Shown: positions 11,444 through 23,889 of the stretch, one piece after another
How positions within the stretch are numbered: position 1 is the first letter of the stretch
How the letters are laid out: every line of letters begins with the position of its first letter
Assembly (NCBI RefSeq): GCF_022605165.1
Contig: NC_063074.1
Location: forward strand, 1,143,501 to 1,207,500
DNA from: Purpureocillium takamizusanense
Lineage: Eukaryota > Ascomycota > Sordariomycetes > Hypocreales > Ophiocordycipitaceae
Reading direction: 5' to 3'
DNA: 64,000 nucleotides
Notes under the pieces: model-generated
The model's input: the letters and a program-made list of their open reading frames with translations, nothing else
Database searches by the model: none
What the model was told of the DNA's origin: nothing
Translations under genes and position numbers: made by a program

Positions 11444-12344
11444 TAGGCCATGCCGAAATGCCTTGAACCACGGCCGGCCGGTTGGATTTAATTCTTTGTC
11501 AATCTTTGACATGCCCGTCGCCAGGTCGGCTGTTCTCCTTCTCCTGTCTAGGGAGTTTTTTTTATATGGTTTTATGATTCAACGGAGACGCATACTTTTT
11601 CCCTTCCTTGCGGCTGGTCTTTGCACATTCCGCCGCCCCTCATTCTTGGGCCGCGCTGCTCGAACGCAGCGTTCTGTTCGCCTACATATAGGGCTTCGCG
11701 AACTTGGCGCGTTTCTTCCTCCGTCTGGATCAACGCGACCCTGACCTTGGGGCTCTCGGTTAAGACGGTCCCGCCATCCTATATGAGTGGAGTCCATGAC
11801 TCGGATGGGCTTCTCGACAGCCGCTCATCTTCTTGGGCCACATTTTTTTTTAATTCTCGGTCGATACCCTTTTACGCATTGGTGATTTTCGGGCTGGCTG
11901 GGGGTTGGAAACAGCGAAGGAGGTTTTATTTGGACGATTTTCACGTACATTGGGGATGACGGGAGATTGGAGTTGGCCGCATTATCATACTTGTTGACAA
12001 GCTTTGTCGGGGGGAGAGGGGTGTTGGCCCTTATTTCGGGGTCGAGCCTACTGGGTCTCGTCACATTTTGGATATGCTCACGTGGCTAAATGGGACGGCA
12101 CGCTCGCAAAGCATGCATTCATCATGTTGGATCATTCGTGCATGCGTCGTGATCGGGATCTGTACACGCATGGCAGTGCATACTCGTGACATACAAACCG
12201 TTTAAAACTGATCAATGTCTGTCATAACTTGACGCCTCTCCTTCATTGGGTATCTTGCAGAGTTTGTCTCCGTGCTCCAGCTTGGCTCTTCCCGTCCAGC
12301 CGAGCCGAGCCGCGCTCCTCGCCCTCCCTCGTCGCAAGCGCCGC
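11444..12344. other. convergent intergenic region SUN / CSN12
   Basis: This region holds the 3' flanks of two converging genes. It is T-rich (11558-11575, 11843-11855). I see no coding feature. Confidence 0.55.
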
Positions 12345-14245
12345 TCAAGTCTTGACCCAGCCGGGCACATCGTCGGGATCGTAGGCCTCGTCGTACTTGC
12401 GCTCCTTGATAGCCTGCCACACGGGTGGCCAGCCGGCCAGCAGGGGGCCCTTAGACTTTGCGCCGATGATGGCGAACCTGCCTTGGCCGTGGGCGACGAA
12501 GCCGTGCATGAAGTCCTGCTGGATGAGGGTGGCGACCATCATCTCGACGTCGACGAGCTTGACGGGGGCGTTGCCGTGGAGGAGCCCCTCGTTGGCGCGC
12601 AGGCGCTTGGGCCCGCCGGGGGGCGGGACGAGGGTCGTCTCGGCGGGCACCTGGACGTTGCTGGTGATGGCCTTCATGAAGATGGCGTTGACGTTGTGGG
12701 GGCGGCCGCGGACGACCTGGCTGGAGGGCAGCCAGCCCTCGAGGCGACGCTGGACGAAGATGACGGCGGTATGGAGGTCGGCGAGGTCGAGGGTGGCGGC
12801 GCGGCGCGACTCATCGGCGGAGGGGGCGACGTAGGTGAGGAGAAAGGTCTTGCGGGCGAGGGAGCGCCACAGCTGGGGCCGCAGGCGGTAGCACATCTGG
12901 ACGTAGAGGCCCTTCTCCCAGAGCCAGGGCTGGTGGGCGGCGAGGTGGTCCTGGAAGGCGGGGAAGTTGCCGGCGCGGATGGCGCGGCAGAGGGGCAGGA
13001 AGACGGGGGCGAGGGAGTCGGCGGCCTCGGGGCGGGCGAGGAGGAGCTGCGAGGGGAAGCGGCCGAGGAGCATGTTGCAGGGGACGAGGTAGGTGAGGAT
13101 GTCGCGGCGGTGGGAGACGAGCTGCGCGGGGGTCTGCAGGTAGGCCTGCTCGAGGCAGAGCGCCGCGCGCAGGTAGTGGTTCATGGCGAAGTTGAAGCGC
13201 CCGAGGTAGTAGAGGTAGGTGACGCGCTGGGCGGCGGGGTAGAGGTGCAGCGGCGGCGAGCTGGCCGACATGTTGCGGAAGATCATGGTGGCGAGATGCG
13301 TCCTCTTGCACTGCAGGAGGCCCATGGATCAGCATCATCAGCATCAGCATCAAAACCCCCCCCCAAAAAAAAACGTCGTCGTCTTCGTCCTCGTCGCCGT
13401 TGGCTTCGACGGTAAGAGTCGTGGGGGGGGGGAAGAAACAACATACAGCAAAGAGCAGCTTGAGGACGAGGTTGGCAAACATGTAGACGCAGGCCTTCTT
13501 GCCCTCGGGCCGGCGGCCGGCGGTGCGGTCCATGAGGCAGACCTTGAAGATCTTCTGGATGATCTCGGCCGACGACTCGGCCACCGACTTGGCGCCGCCG
13601 CCGTCCTCGTCACCGCCGGCGCCCATGCCGCGCAGGCGCCGCGTCAGGTCCGGCCGGCGGTTGAGCCTGAGGGTGAAGCGCGCGAGCGACTCGGACAGGC
13701 TCTTGCAGACCTGGATGAGCATGGCGCCGTACTGGGGGTGCGTGAAGGCGGTGCCGCAGGCGCTGTTGGTCTCACGGTCAGCATCCCATTGCCGTGCGTC
13801 CACGATGGGCTTCGCTCCTCCCGACCGAACGATGGATGGGTGAGAGAGAGAGAGAAAATAGGAGGGGGAAACCATACTTTACCAAGGAAGACAGGAGCTC
13901 GTGCGCGCCGAGCAGGTCGTCGTGGTCAATGTCCCGCCACAGCGTCAGGTACTCCTTGATAAAGGCCTGAAAGCTCGGCCACGGCGCGGCGCGGCCCTCC
14001 GCCATGTCGCCATCAGCATCGTGCCCGTCGTCGTCGTCGTCGTCATCGTCGTCCAAGGGCAGACAGGACTCGACGGTCGCCTCGAGCGCGTCGCCGTCGG
14101 CAAAGTCGCGCCGCAGCTCGTCGGCCATGGCATGGTACTGCTGCGCGGCGTTGGGCTCGACCTGCAGCCATGACGCGAGCAGGTCGCCGCGCCGCTCGCG
14201 CACGTGCTGCCGGATCTGCGAGAGGAACTGGCTGACGAGCGACAT
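12345..14245 (-). CDS. CSN12: PCI-domain protein, COP9 signalosome subunit 12 homologue
   Basis: Exons on the minus strand are 14245-13883, 13770-13447 and 13310-12345, giving 550 residues; all introns are phase 0. The N-terminal exon encodes a helical region with a run of ten Asp near residue 75. The second exon carries ALIQVC-type helices (GAMLIQVCKSLSESLARF). The third holds the PCI domain, with QRVTYLYYLGRFNFAMNHY, LVPCNMLLGRFPS and a late winged-helix part ending VEMMVATLIQQDFMHG. This is the Csn12/Thp1/PCID2 family. Csn12 is associated with the COP9 signalosome and with Thp3 in mRNA metabolism; relatives sit in TREX-2. Intron 2 contains homopolymer C and A runs. The antisense strand has a 389-codon ORF that is a shadow. 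Confidence 0.9.
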
Positions 14246-14730
14246 GGCCGCTGTCAGTCTTTTCGTCGCCGGCGGCCTGTGACGGGGGGGGGGAAGGGGG
14301 GAGGGGGTTTGATGAGAGATGTAGATGTCGTTCTAATGTAGCGAATGAGCGGGAGGTGAGTCGAGGTGAGTCGAGGTGAGTCGAGGTAAGTCGAGGTGAG
14401 CTGAGACTCCACTTCCGGCCGCCAAGATAGTGCGGCTTCACTGGGGAGCGCTCACAACCACCTTCAATGCGACCCAGGCGGACAGCCTCGACTCGACTCT
14501 GAGCGTTAATTTCCATTTCAGTCCCAGGTTCATGGCAAGGCCTTCCTGCTACATCTTCAGGTGCAGTACATCGTCACTCATAGTCACAGCAACATCTGCA
14601 ACCATGATTGGAGCCGCGTTCCTTTTGAGGACAGCTCAAAACAACCTCTATGCGCCTTTGCAAATGGATGGATACATGCTGAACAACACCCCCAACGCTA
14701 CCAACGTTACCCAAGACAAGTCTCTCTTTC
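14246..14730. other. CSN12 promoter / thiolase 3' flank with tandem repeat
   Basis: This interval contains the 10-bp tandem repeat listed separately. The remainder has no visible gene. Confidence 0.55.
14353..14400. repeat. 10-bp tandem repeat upstream of CSN12
   Basis: The unit TCGAGGTGAG repeats about 4.8 times; one copy has TAAG instead of TGAG. It lies about 110 bp upstream of the CSN12 start codon. Confidence 0.9.
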
Positions 14731-16088
14731 CTATACAGACTCCACACGCTGCACCACCATGGCCGTGGCCGCACCGCCGCCGTTGCAAATGGCCGCCACA
14801 CCATACTCGCCAGGCTTCAGCTGGTGCAGCAGCGTCGTCAGGATACGCGACCCGGAGCTGCCTAGGGCGTGACCCAGTGAGATGGCGCCGCCTAGAGGGT
14901 TTACGTTGGCCTTCTCGAGCCCCAGGATCTTGGAGTTGGCCAGAATAACGGCGGCAAACGCCTCGTTAAACTCCCACACGGCCACCTGGTCCTTGGTGAT
15001 GCCCGCCCGCTCCAGCGCAATCGGCACGGCCTTGGCGGGAGCGACGGGGAAATCAACAGGCGAGACGGCGGCGTCGGCGTAGCTGCAGATCTTGGCCAGC
15101 ACCCGCGAACCGGAGCCATACTGCTGAGCGATGGCCTTGTTGCCCAGCACCAGGGCGCTGGCGCCGTCGTTGAGCGTCGACGAATTGGCAGCGGTAACGG
15201 TGCCGCTTCCGTCGCGGACGAAGGCGGGCTTCAACGTGGGAATCTTCTCGATCTTGACATCCATGAAGCCCTCGTCCGTGTCAATGACCTTGTCGCCCTT
15301 CTTGCCGGGAACCGTGACGGGGACAATCTCGTCGGCAAAGGCCTTGTCGGCCCAGGCCTTCTGCGCGTTCTTGTACGAGCGAATGGCGTATTCGTCCTGC
15401 TGCTCACGCGTGATGGAGTGCTTCTTGACCGTGTTCTCGGCGCAGTTGCCCATGTGGAACTGCTGGTACACATCCGTCAGGCCGTCCTTGATCAGGCCGT
15501 CCTCCAGCTTGACGTGCCCAAACGCGGGCAGGCTGCTGGCGCGAGGCACGTAGTACGGGACACGGGACATATTCTCCATGCCACCAGCGACCTGGGCCTC
15601 GGCCAGCCCGAGCTGGATGTTTTGCGCGGCAAAGGCGACGGCCTTGAGCCCCGAGGCGCACACCTTGTTGATGGTGATGGCCTCGACGGATTCGGGCAGG
15701 CCGGCGAAGATCGACGCCTGCCGCGCAGGGGCCTGACCGACGGAACCCTGCAGCACGTTTCCCATGTATACATCGGTGATTTTCTCGACGGGAACCTTGG
15801 ACTTCTCAAGAGCCGACTTGATGGCGGTGGCACCCAGTTGAGGAGCCGAGACGGTGAGGAAAGAGCCATTGAACTGGTGTGAGAGGAAACTGATTAGTCT
15901 CGGCAGGCAGCCTCCGACCGTGTCATCGTCATGCTCACCTTGGCGGTCGGTGTGCGCGCGGCGCTCAGGATGTAGGCATCCTGGATTTCCTTGCGGGTGG
16001 CGGCGGAGGTGGAAAAGCCACGCGCGACCTTCACATGCCGAGCCAGTTGGCCCGCCAGTCGAGGCGACCTGAGCTGCGCGACGGGCAT
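14731..16088 (-). CDS. ERG10: acetyl-CoA acetyltransferase (thiolase II), probably mitochondrial
   Basis: Exons on the minus strand are 16088-15939 and 15873-14731, giving 430 residues. It condenses two acetyl-CoA to acetoacetyl-CoA (and the reverse). The first 35 residues are basic, without acidic residues, and include ARGFSTSAA, a mitochondrial presequence. Catalytic Cys122 lies in [10 protein letters not shown], His385 in [13 protein letters not shown] and Cys413 in [10 protein letters not shown]. The splice junction restores RTPTAKFNGSF. The [11 protein letters not shown] wording (rather than GHPIGCSGAR) and the leader point to the mitochondrial, Erg10A-like paralogue rather than the cytosolic enzyme of the mevalonate pathway. 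Which pathway it serves cannot be decided from sequence. Confidence 0.93.
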
Positions 16089-17233
16089 ATTGAATGATTT
16101 GCTATTTGGGTATCACGGCGCCAGGTACGGTCGCAAGCAGGAGGAAGGATAGTGGTTACGAAAGGAATCTGGCGCGGATGGGAAACAGAACACGAAGTAA
16201 GAGCAGTCGCAGGAAGAGGCGGCGGCGGCGGCGGCGATGGAAGTCCGCCGTTCGGTAGGCTTCGGCTTAGAGCGGGGGTTGACGGCATTCCGGGGGAAGG
16301 GGCAGGCGGGATCGAAATATGGGGAAATTGCCGCCTCGGGTTGAGCGCAACACCATGAGCAGGAGCAGCGCTGCGGGGGGCCAGAAACGGGACAGCTCCA
16401 GTGTGCGCAAGTACCCGGACCTCCGCAATCAGCGTCATTGTATAACAACGTACAAAGCCTTCAAACCGCACGTGCCTAGCACTGCGTTGAGCGTCGAGTT
16501 ACAGTGGGCCTGACAGTCTAGGAAACCGGTATGATGGATGCCCTGATGCGAGAATGACCGGCGCCGGAGAATTTCGGTTGCACGTCGATGTAACTCTGCT
16601 GCGTTGTCGCCCTCCCGAGTCGCCCAATGTCATCAGTCAGCAAGCAATAAAGCGCAAGGTAGTATTACTACTACGTACGCTCTGCCTTATTAAGTTACTT
16701 CTCCTTGTCGCAGGCGACACTCCGAATGTCCCACCGTGTTGGCTTGCCCGCTACGGGTGCAAAAATACACCGCCGGTCTTACCAACCAAAGTTTAGTGCG
16801 TCGAGCGTTGGTGTTTTTTCACGCCCTCCGCCCAGTTCCTGAGGCAAGTCGCGAAACGCCACCCCACGCGAGCAGGACCGCGAGGCCACGTGATTTAGTA
16901 TCGGAAATTTCCAGGCAGTCTCCACGTCGCTCGTAGTGATTGGCTCAGCATTCGAGGCTGCGTGATTGGCAGCCCGGGGTTGCTGCTGGGCTGCCATTCG
17001 ATTCATGCTCCGACGGCTCTCCGTTTGACGACCAAGGCCAATTTCCGCCACAAGACATCCCCTCGTCAACGCAACAAACTCCAAGGAGCAGAGAGACAGG
17101 CATACAGTCCCAGACTGCCTTCATCTCTTCTGCCCGCGAGTCCTGCCGTCATCTCCTGCATCTCTGCCGTCACCCGAGCTCCTCGTCCTCCCACCATATC
17201 GCCACCCGCTGCCCAAGGGCCAGCCTTACAGCC
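16089..17233. other. divergent intergenic region thiolase / RAD6
   Basis: This 1.1-kb region holds the promoters of both genes. It includes a TACTACTACGTACG patch near 16664-16680. I see no gene. Confidence 0.55.
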
Positions 17234-17870
17234 ATGTCTACGGCAGCACGACGCCGTCTGATGCGTGACTTCAAGGCATGTCACCACTCGTGTGCCCTCA
17301 TCGTTGGACTCGGCTGACTGAATGATAGCGCATGCAGACGGACCCTCCTGCCGGCGTGTCGGCCTCCCCCATCCCCGATAACGTCATGACCTGGTACGTT
17401 CCGCCACGCCCCCGTTGCCGAGTGCTACCGTGTCGCCAGTCAACGAGCTAACAGTCCCCGTGTAGGAACGCAGTCATCATCGGACCGGCCGACACGCCAT
17501 TTGAAGATGGAACATTCAGGCTCGTGATGCAGTTCGAAGAGCAGTACCCCAACAAGCCGCCACAAGTAAAATTCATCAGCCAAATGTTCCACCCCAACGT
17601 TTACGCCACGGGCGAGCTCTGCCTCGACATCTTGCAAAACAGATGGAGCCCAACGTACGACGTGGCCGCAGTCTTGACCAGTATTCAAAGGTGCGCAGAA
17701 CCCGTGATTCTCCGGAGTGACTATGGTGTGCTGACGAATGTGTCAGTCTACTCAACGACCCCAACACCGGATCGCCCGCCAACGTCGAAGCCTCGAACCT
17801 CTATAAGGATAATCGGAAGGAGTACACGAAGCGGGTCAGAGAGACGGTCGAGAAGAGTTGGGAGGACTAG
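17234..17870 (+). CDS. RAD6: ubiquitin-conjugating enzyme E2 RAD6/UBC2
   Basis: Exons are 17234-17275, 17329-17393, 17466-17690 and 17747-17870, giving 151 residues, the usual length of filamentous-fungal Rad6. The E2 acts with Rad18 on PCNA in DNA damage tolerance and with Bre1 on histone H2B. The N-terminus [17 protein letters not shown], the [15 protein letters not shown] active site (Cys88) and the [17 protein letters not shown] region are intact. The C-terminus EKSWED lacks the long acidic tail of yeast Rad6. Intron 1 starts GCATGT after AAG rather than GT: only this GC donor restores [12 protein letters not shown]. Introns 2 and 3 are GT-AG. It is divergent from the thiolase gene. Confidence 0.97.
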
Positions 17871-19798
17871 GCTTTCCGCACCGCTGCGTGGCCGCCACGG
17901 CAGGCCCTTCAACCCTGAGCGGCTTGCATGCGGTTGCGGAGGCTTCCGGTGCCCAGCTAGGTGGCGGCTTGACCTTGACACAGAATTCAACCATTGGCGG
18001 AGGAGTTTGCAGGCGTTTCGGTGCAGGTTGCTGGGCTGATTATACCATGGGATCATCGGATGCACTTGCAAGACAGGAATCAAATCGAGACAGCGATTGC
18101 TCAACATGCATCTTGAGTTGGCGCAGTATTCCACATCGCTGCTTGCAAAAAGCATCGCGTGCTCGTCACGGTGACGCAAATGGAATCTGCGTCGTGATAG
18201 CGTGTCTGGCTCAAGCCAGCATGCGTGGACCTACGTTGAGTCAGTTGCGCATGATGAAAATCTCCCACGACAGTCCACCGCAATTTGCGGGCGACCTCGC
18301 TACCGCGGCGCTGCTACTGGTGGCGCAGTCCTGGCACGATGCGCAGCCCGCTCTGCGAGAGCTCATTAGTAGTAATAAGAAGCGACAGAGCCCTGTCATA
18401 CGGAACGTCCGGCGGAAGGGCGCGGCAAACAGCGATGCGGTGAGCCGGGAGGATGCCGTGGCGTGCTAGTACTACTTTCACGGACGTACGTATCTACGTA
18501 ACTCTTGTTCCATGCCTTACCTAGTAGCTGTACTTACCAAGGTATCTTTGGTCTCGCCGGCGCGGTTGGACCAGCGAAAAGCGACGCTGAAACGTTTGTA
18601 ACGGCATACGGTACTGTACCCAACGTTGGTTGTGGTCAGCATGGTGGAAGTGGTCTGGTCCGGCTGGAGCAGTTGGAATGTCGTCTTTGTTCGGTGATGA
18701 AACCCAGGGAGGAATGCGACAAGGCTGATAATGACGCCAAAGGGCATGCATGCGTGGGCTTCAACTCGAGAAAAAGCGGCGCTGGAGCCAGGCCGAAGCT
18801 GGCGACGAGTTTGGCGGCGGCGCGGGAGGCCAAGCCACTGCCACCCATCCAAGCCACCTCTCATAACAACCTCACGTCGCGCCGCGCCGTGGAGGTGAAG
18901 CGCGCTCTCTGTAACTGACGAGGCACTGCACTGTACCTCTGGAGTGTGTGGATGGATGGGTGGTGCCTGTCCAGCGCAGCGTTCCACTCTGCTGACGGGA
19001 AGGTACCTACTTTAGTACCTCCGGTGCCTGACTTGGGTTATTATCTCATCGGGGGCCGCCCAGCGCCCTCGACCAGCTAAGGCCGGGCACTACTAACCTT
19101 GTAGGTTAGTGCCAGTTAGGTATGGAGCCTTCCTAGGTTGTAGCTTCAGGGGCTCGCCCACCGCCGCCTGCCAGCACGCAGGCAGGGCAGTTGGGGGGCT
19201 ACCGCTCCAGGTACTGCCAACAAGTTACTGCACAGGCGGGCTGCATATCTGGCTGGCGAGGCCTCAGGATCGCCGCCATAAGCTTTTACGATTCGGTGCT
19301 GCAGCTCACAGCCCGCGGCGCGTCTGTCCCCTTGCTCCGTCCCACAATCCTATTCGGTCGCCTCACCCACCACCGTCCACTGCCTCGGCGGGCACTCCGT
19401 AACTTGCCTACTCTCTGAACAAAAACACCATCACCTCGACCACCATCGCAACCGCCCCAGGCGTGTCTTGATTCAGCCGGCTCGCCGCCCGCCTTCCAAG
19501 GCCCCTCCATCGCGGCCTCGGCGCCCCTCTGCTTCACTATCACTGCTCTCCCTCGCCTGTTGCTGCGCCTTTTCTCACAAGGGGCCCGCGGTCGGTCGTG
19601 TTGCGACTCGTTGGTTAGGCTCTTTGTTGCCCGGCCCTCGCTGCTGCCGCCGCCGCCTCCCCCATCTCTGTCATCGTCGCAGGCCGTCGCGTACCTCGCC
19701 AGAGGTCTCCCTCCACGACATCGCCGCGCCCGAGCTGTCGACTACGAGGCGCGCCTCATGACCACGGCGTCGCCGCTGACCCGTCCATAGCGCCCACC
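17871..19798. other. long intergenic region RAD6 to kinesin
   Basis: This 1.93-kb region has no supportable gene. It holds clusters of GTACCTA/TAGGTA-type motifs at about 18466-18545 and 19003-19130. A CT-rich kinesin leader runs from about 19330. ORFs here are short and featureless. Confidence 0.5.
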
Positions 19799-22732
19799 AT
19801 GTCTGCCAACAGCATCAAGGTCGTGGCCCGGTTCCGGCCCCAGAACCGGATCGAGCTGGATTCGGGCGGCAAGCCTATCGTGTCGTTCAACTCGGATGAC
19901 TCCTGCACTGTCGACGTAAGTCCCTTCCCGGGCCAGCATCCCCACGCCGCTCAGCAGCATCCCCACCCCGAGTCGTTGCTGATATGGGAGGCGCTATAGT
20001 CGAGAGACGCCCAAGGGTCCTTCACGTTCGACAGGGTATTCGATATGGAATGCAAGCAGCAGGACATCTTTGACTTTTCCATTCGCTCCACCGTCGACGA
20101 CATCCTCAACGGCTACAATGGCACCGTCTTCGCCTACGGCCAGACGGGCGCTGGCAAGTCGTACACCATGATGGGCACCAACATCGACGACGAGGAAGGG
20201 AGGGGCGTCATCCCGCGCATCGTCGAGCAGATCTTTGCCAGCATCATGTCGAGCCCCGGTACGATAGAGTACACCGTGCGCGTCAGTTACATGGAAATCT
20301 ACATGGAGCGCATCCGAGATTTGCTGGCCCCGCAAAACGACAACCTCCCCGTGCACGAGGAGAAGAACCGAGGCGTCTACGTCAAGGGGCTACTGGAGAT
20401 TTACGTCTCGAGCGTGCAGGAGGTTTACGAGGTAATGCGCAGGGGTGGCAACGCCCGCGCCGTCGCCGCCACAAACATGAACCAGGAGTCGTCGCGATCG
20501 CATTCCATCTTCGTCATCACCATCACGCAGAAGAATGTCGAGACGGGCTCGGCCAAGAGCGGCCAGCTTTTCCTGGTGGATCTGGCCGGTAGCGAAAAGG
20601 TGGGCAAGACGGGTGCCAGCGGCCAGACCCTCGAGGAGGCCAAGAAGATCAACAAGAGCTTGAGCGCTCTCGGCATGGTCATCAACGCCTTGACCGACGG
20701 CAAATCGTCTCACGTTCCCTACCGAGATTCCAAATTGACGCGAATTCTCCAAGAGTCCCTGGGCGGCAACAGTCGGACCACCCTCATCATCAATTGCTCC
20801 CCCAGCAGCTACAACGATGCCGAAACCTTGAGCACCTTGCGGTTTGGCACGCGAGCCAAGTCGATCAAGAACAAGGCCAAGGTCAATGCGGAGCTCAGCC
20901 CCGCCGAGCTCAAGCTTCTGCTCAAGAAGGCTCAGGGCCAGGTCACGAACTTTGAGAGCTACATTCAGAACCTCGAGGGCGAGATCCAGCTGTGGCGATC
21001 CGGAGAGTCCGTGCCCAAGGAGAGATGGGCTCACCCAGGAGCTGCCGATGGCGTGTCCGGGGCCAAGGTCGATGCTAGGGCGCGGCCTTCCACCCCGTCA
21101 CGGCCACTTCCGGAGAGCCGATCCGAGACTCCCATCATCTCTGAGCGCTCTGGCACTCCCAGCCTGACGCTAGAGAAGGACGAGCGTGAGGAGTTCTTCC
21201 GGCGTGAAAATGAGCTGCAGGACCAACTCGCTGAGAAGGAGTCGCAAGCGACGGCGGCCGAGAAGCAGCTGCGTGAGACGAAAGAGGAGATGTCTTACCT
21301 CAAGGAGCACGACAGCAGGATGGGCAAAGAGAACGAGAGGCTCACGACGGAAGTCAACGAGTTCAAGATGCAATTAGAACGTTTGAACTTTGAGAGCAAG
21401 GAGGCGGGAATAACGATGGATGCCCTCAAGGAGGCCAATGCCGAGCTTACGACCGAGTTGGACGAGGTCAAGCAACAGCTCCTGGATGTCAAGATGAGTG
21501 CCAAAGAGAACGGTGCTGCATTTGACGAAAAGGAAAAGAAGAAGGCCGAGAAGATGGCCAAGATGATGGCCGGGTTCGACCTCGGGGGTGAGGTGTTCAG
21601 CGACAACGAGCGCTTCATCAGCGAGGCCGTGCAGCACATCGATGCCTTGCAGGAGCAGAGCAAAGCTGGCGACGCCATCGCACCGGAAGAGTTCAAAGAG
21701 CTGCGGGCCAAGCTGCTGGAGACGCAGGGGATTGTCAGGCAAGCCGAGTTGAGCCTGTACGGAGCCTCCTCCACCGACATGGACGCTCGCCGGCGGCAGG
21801 AGCTCGAAGACCGACTGGAGTCGTTGCAGCAGGAGTACGAAGAGTTGCTCACCCGCAATCTCAACGAGGCCGACGCGCAAGAGATCAAGGGGCGCCTGGA
21901 GAAGGCCTACGCCGGCCGACAGACGACGCAGATGCACCTGGTCGACGAGCTGAAGGCAGACCTAGCGCAAAAGGCATCAGAGAACGTCCGGATGAAGACG
22001 CTGATTGAGGACCTGCAGCAGCGTGTAAAGTCTGGGGTGGGGGCGCCGATGGCCAACGGGAAGACGATCCAGCAGCAGATTGCCGAGTTTGACGTGATGA
22101 AGAAGAGCCTCATGCGCGACCTGCAGAACCGCTGCGAGCGTGTTGTCGAGCTCGAGATCTCCTTGGACGAGACACGCGAGCAGTACAACAACGTGCTGCG
22201 ATCGTCCAATAACCGGGCCCAGCAGAAGAAGATGGCCTTCCTCGAGCGGAACCTAGAGCAGCTCACCCAGGTGCAGCGCCAGCTCGTAGAGCAGAATTCG
22301 GCACTGAAGAAGGAGGTTGCCATTGCTGAGCGCAAGCTGATTGCGAGGAACGAGCGCATCCAGAGCCTGGAGAGCCTGCTTCAGGACAGCCAGGAAAAGA
22401 TGGCGGCCGCTAATCACAAGTATGACCTGGCCCTTTCCCTTGCCCCTGACAAACTTTAGATCAGCCTGCTAACGAGAGACCCAAGATTCGAGGTCCAGCT
22501 GGCCTCCGTCAAGGAGCGCCTGGAGGCGGCCAAGGCGGGCAGCACGCGCGGACTTAACGCGGCGGGAGGTGGCTTCAACTTTGCCGCTGCCGGCAGCCGT
22601 ATTGCGAAGCCCCTGCGAGGCGGCGGCGGCGGCGGCGGCGACGCTCTGCCCGTTGTGCCAACGATCCAGAACATCCAGCAGAGCGAGGTTCCGACCAACA
22701 AGCGGAGCAGCTGGTTCTTCAACAAGTCGTAA
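19799..22732 (+). CDS. kinesin-1 heavy chain
   Basis: Exons are 19799-19915, 20000-22419 and 22486-22732, giving 927 residues, the size of fungal conventional kinesins. The motor domain is about residues 5-330, with P-loop GQTGAGKS (86-93), switch I NQESSRSHS and switch II DLAGSE. A neck and long coiled-coil stalk follow, rich in heptads and Glu/Lys. The tail includes SRIAKPLRG, the IAK autoinhibition motif, then a Gly run and an NKRSSWFFNKS end. It moves vesicles and organelles toward microtubule plus ends. Exon 1 is required: it supplies MSANSIKVVARFRP, and the ATG at 20045 would lack it. The last intron (66 nt) must be removed, otherwise a TAG at 22457 cuts off the conserved tail. The fungal name would be kin-1/nkin/kinA. 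Confidence 0.95.
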
Positions 22733-23889
22733 AAGCCTCCACCAACGGTTTTCTTGCTTTGGCGGCGTTGGCAGGGTAGGAAACGGATTTAGACCACCAT
22801 ACCCCCCTTTTACCGAAGATGACACTTTCCCCTTGCGTTTCTGCCGCTTTGTCCCCATTGGCACGGCCACGTTCTTACACCGGTGTCTTGAGATGGCCTC
22901 GCTTCAGATGTTATTAGTACTCATTGTTGCTTTTCGTTTGCGGCACCTTACCTCTCCGAGAAGATCAAAACCTACACCAAACCCATCCATACGAGTTAGG
23001 CTCGCGCGTGCCACACACAGCTCTCCTATTCCCCCCAGGACCTTTCTCGCTGTTTTGCTTGCTTTCTGGCTCTCTGCGCGAGTGAGGATATCATTTTCTC
23101 CTAGTCCGGCTCCCTTATGTTTTCGTTAGACCAGACCAGAGCAAGACCAGACCAGACCAAACACGAGGACATGGCAGGAGAAGGCGGTCATGCAGTGGGA
23201 CGGGCCCACCGGAGCAACGTCGATTGGATTCACGACACGCTTGGTCGGCAGAGGAGACAGGAAAGCAAGACAGATGGGCAAGCTGGAGCCCTTTTCTTGT
23301 TGGTGAAATGACGTTGGAGTATCAGGACGGCGGCGCGGTGCGCGGCTGGTCTGGACAGTTAGAGAGTAGCCGCAGGAGGAGAGGGGGGCAATAGGGAGGA
23401 AGAGGCTGGCTCGTCTGGCTCGAGCTTGGGGCGGGGAGTAAGTCAGTCAGTCAGTGGGCTGAGCGGAAGTTTTGCTCAGAGGCGCGGGCGACGAGACGGT
23501 CTTCAGCTCACGCATGAATATCAACAAGGCAAATGCAAAGGCCCACGTTCATGACGGGCAGAATCAGTGATGTGTAATTGCCATTGTTTAGGTTCTTGAA
23601 GAGCATTTGGGCTCGGCTTGCTTGCTTGCTGCTACATTCCATCTATGCCATACTGAGAGCCGAGGTAGAGATCCAAAAGAAACATGCCAAAAAAATCAAT
23701 TCATTATCCCGCGGAATGCAAGTGGGAGCGGAGTAACCGCAAATAGAGAGGTCTGTGTGAGGGGTGTTCAGAGTGAGAACCTAGACACCTAGGTCCATCG
23801 ACGCGGGGTGCCAACCGGCGAGCGAACGGAAGTGTCTCGGGCCGTCGTTTTCTGGAGAGAGTCTCTCGATTCAGGGTCGATGGAATACC
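22733..23889. other. convergent intergenic region
   Basis: This holds the 3' flanks of kinesin (+) and the membrane-protein gene (-). It includes a GACCA-unit microsatellite-like stretch at 23130-23160. I see no gene. Confidence 0.55.

Noticed and set aside
12246..13415. 389-codon plus-strand ORF rich in Gly, Glu and Val
   Set aside because: It is antisense to the PCI-domain exon of CSN12, which has conserved sequence and consistent splicing.
20045..20047. ATG as the start of kinesin
   Set aside because: It would omit the conserved N-terminal beta strand of the motor, which is supplied by exon 1 at 19799 through an in-phase 84-nt intron.
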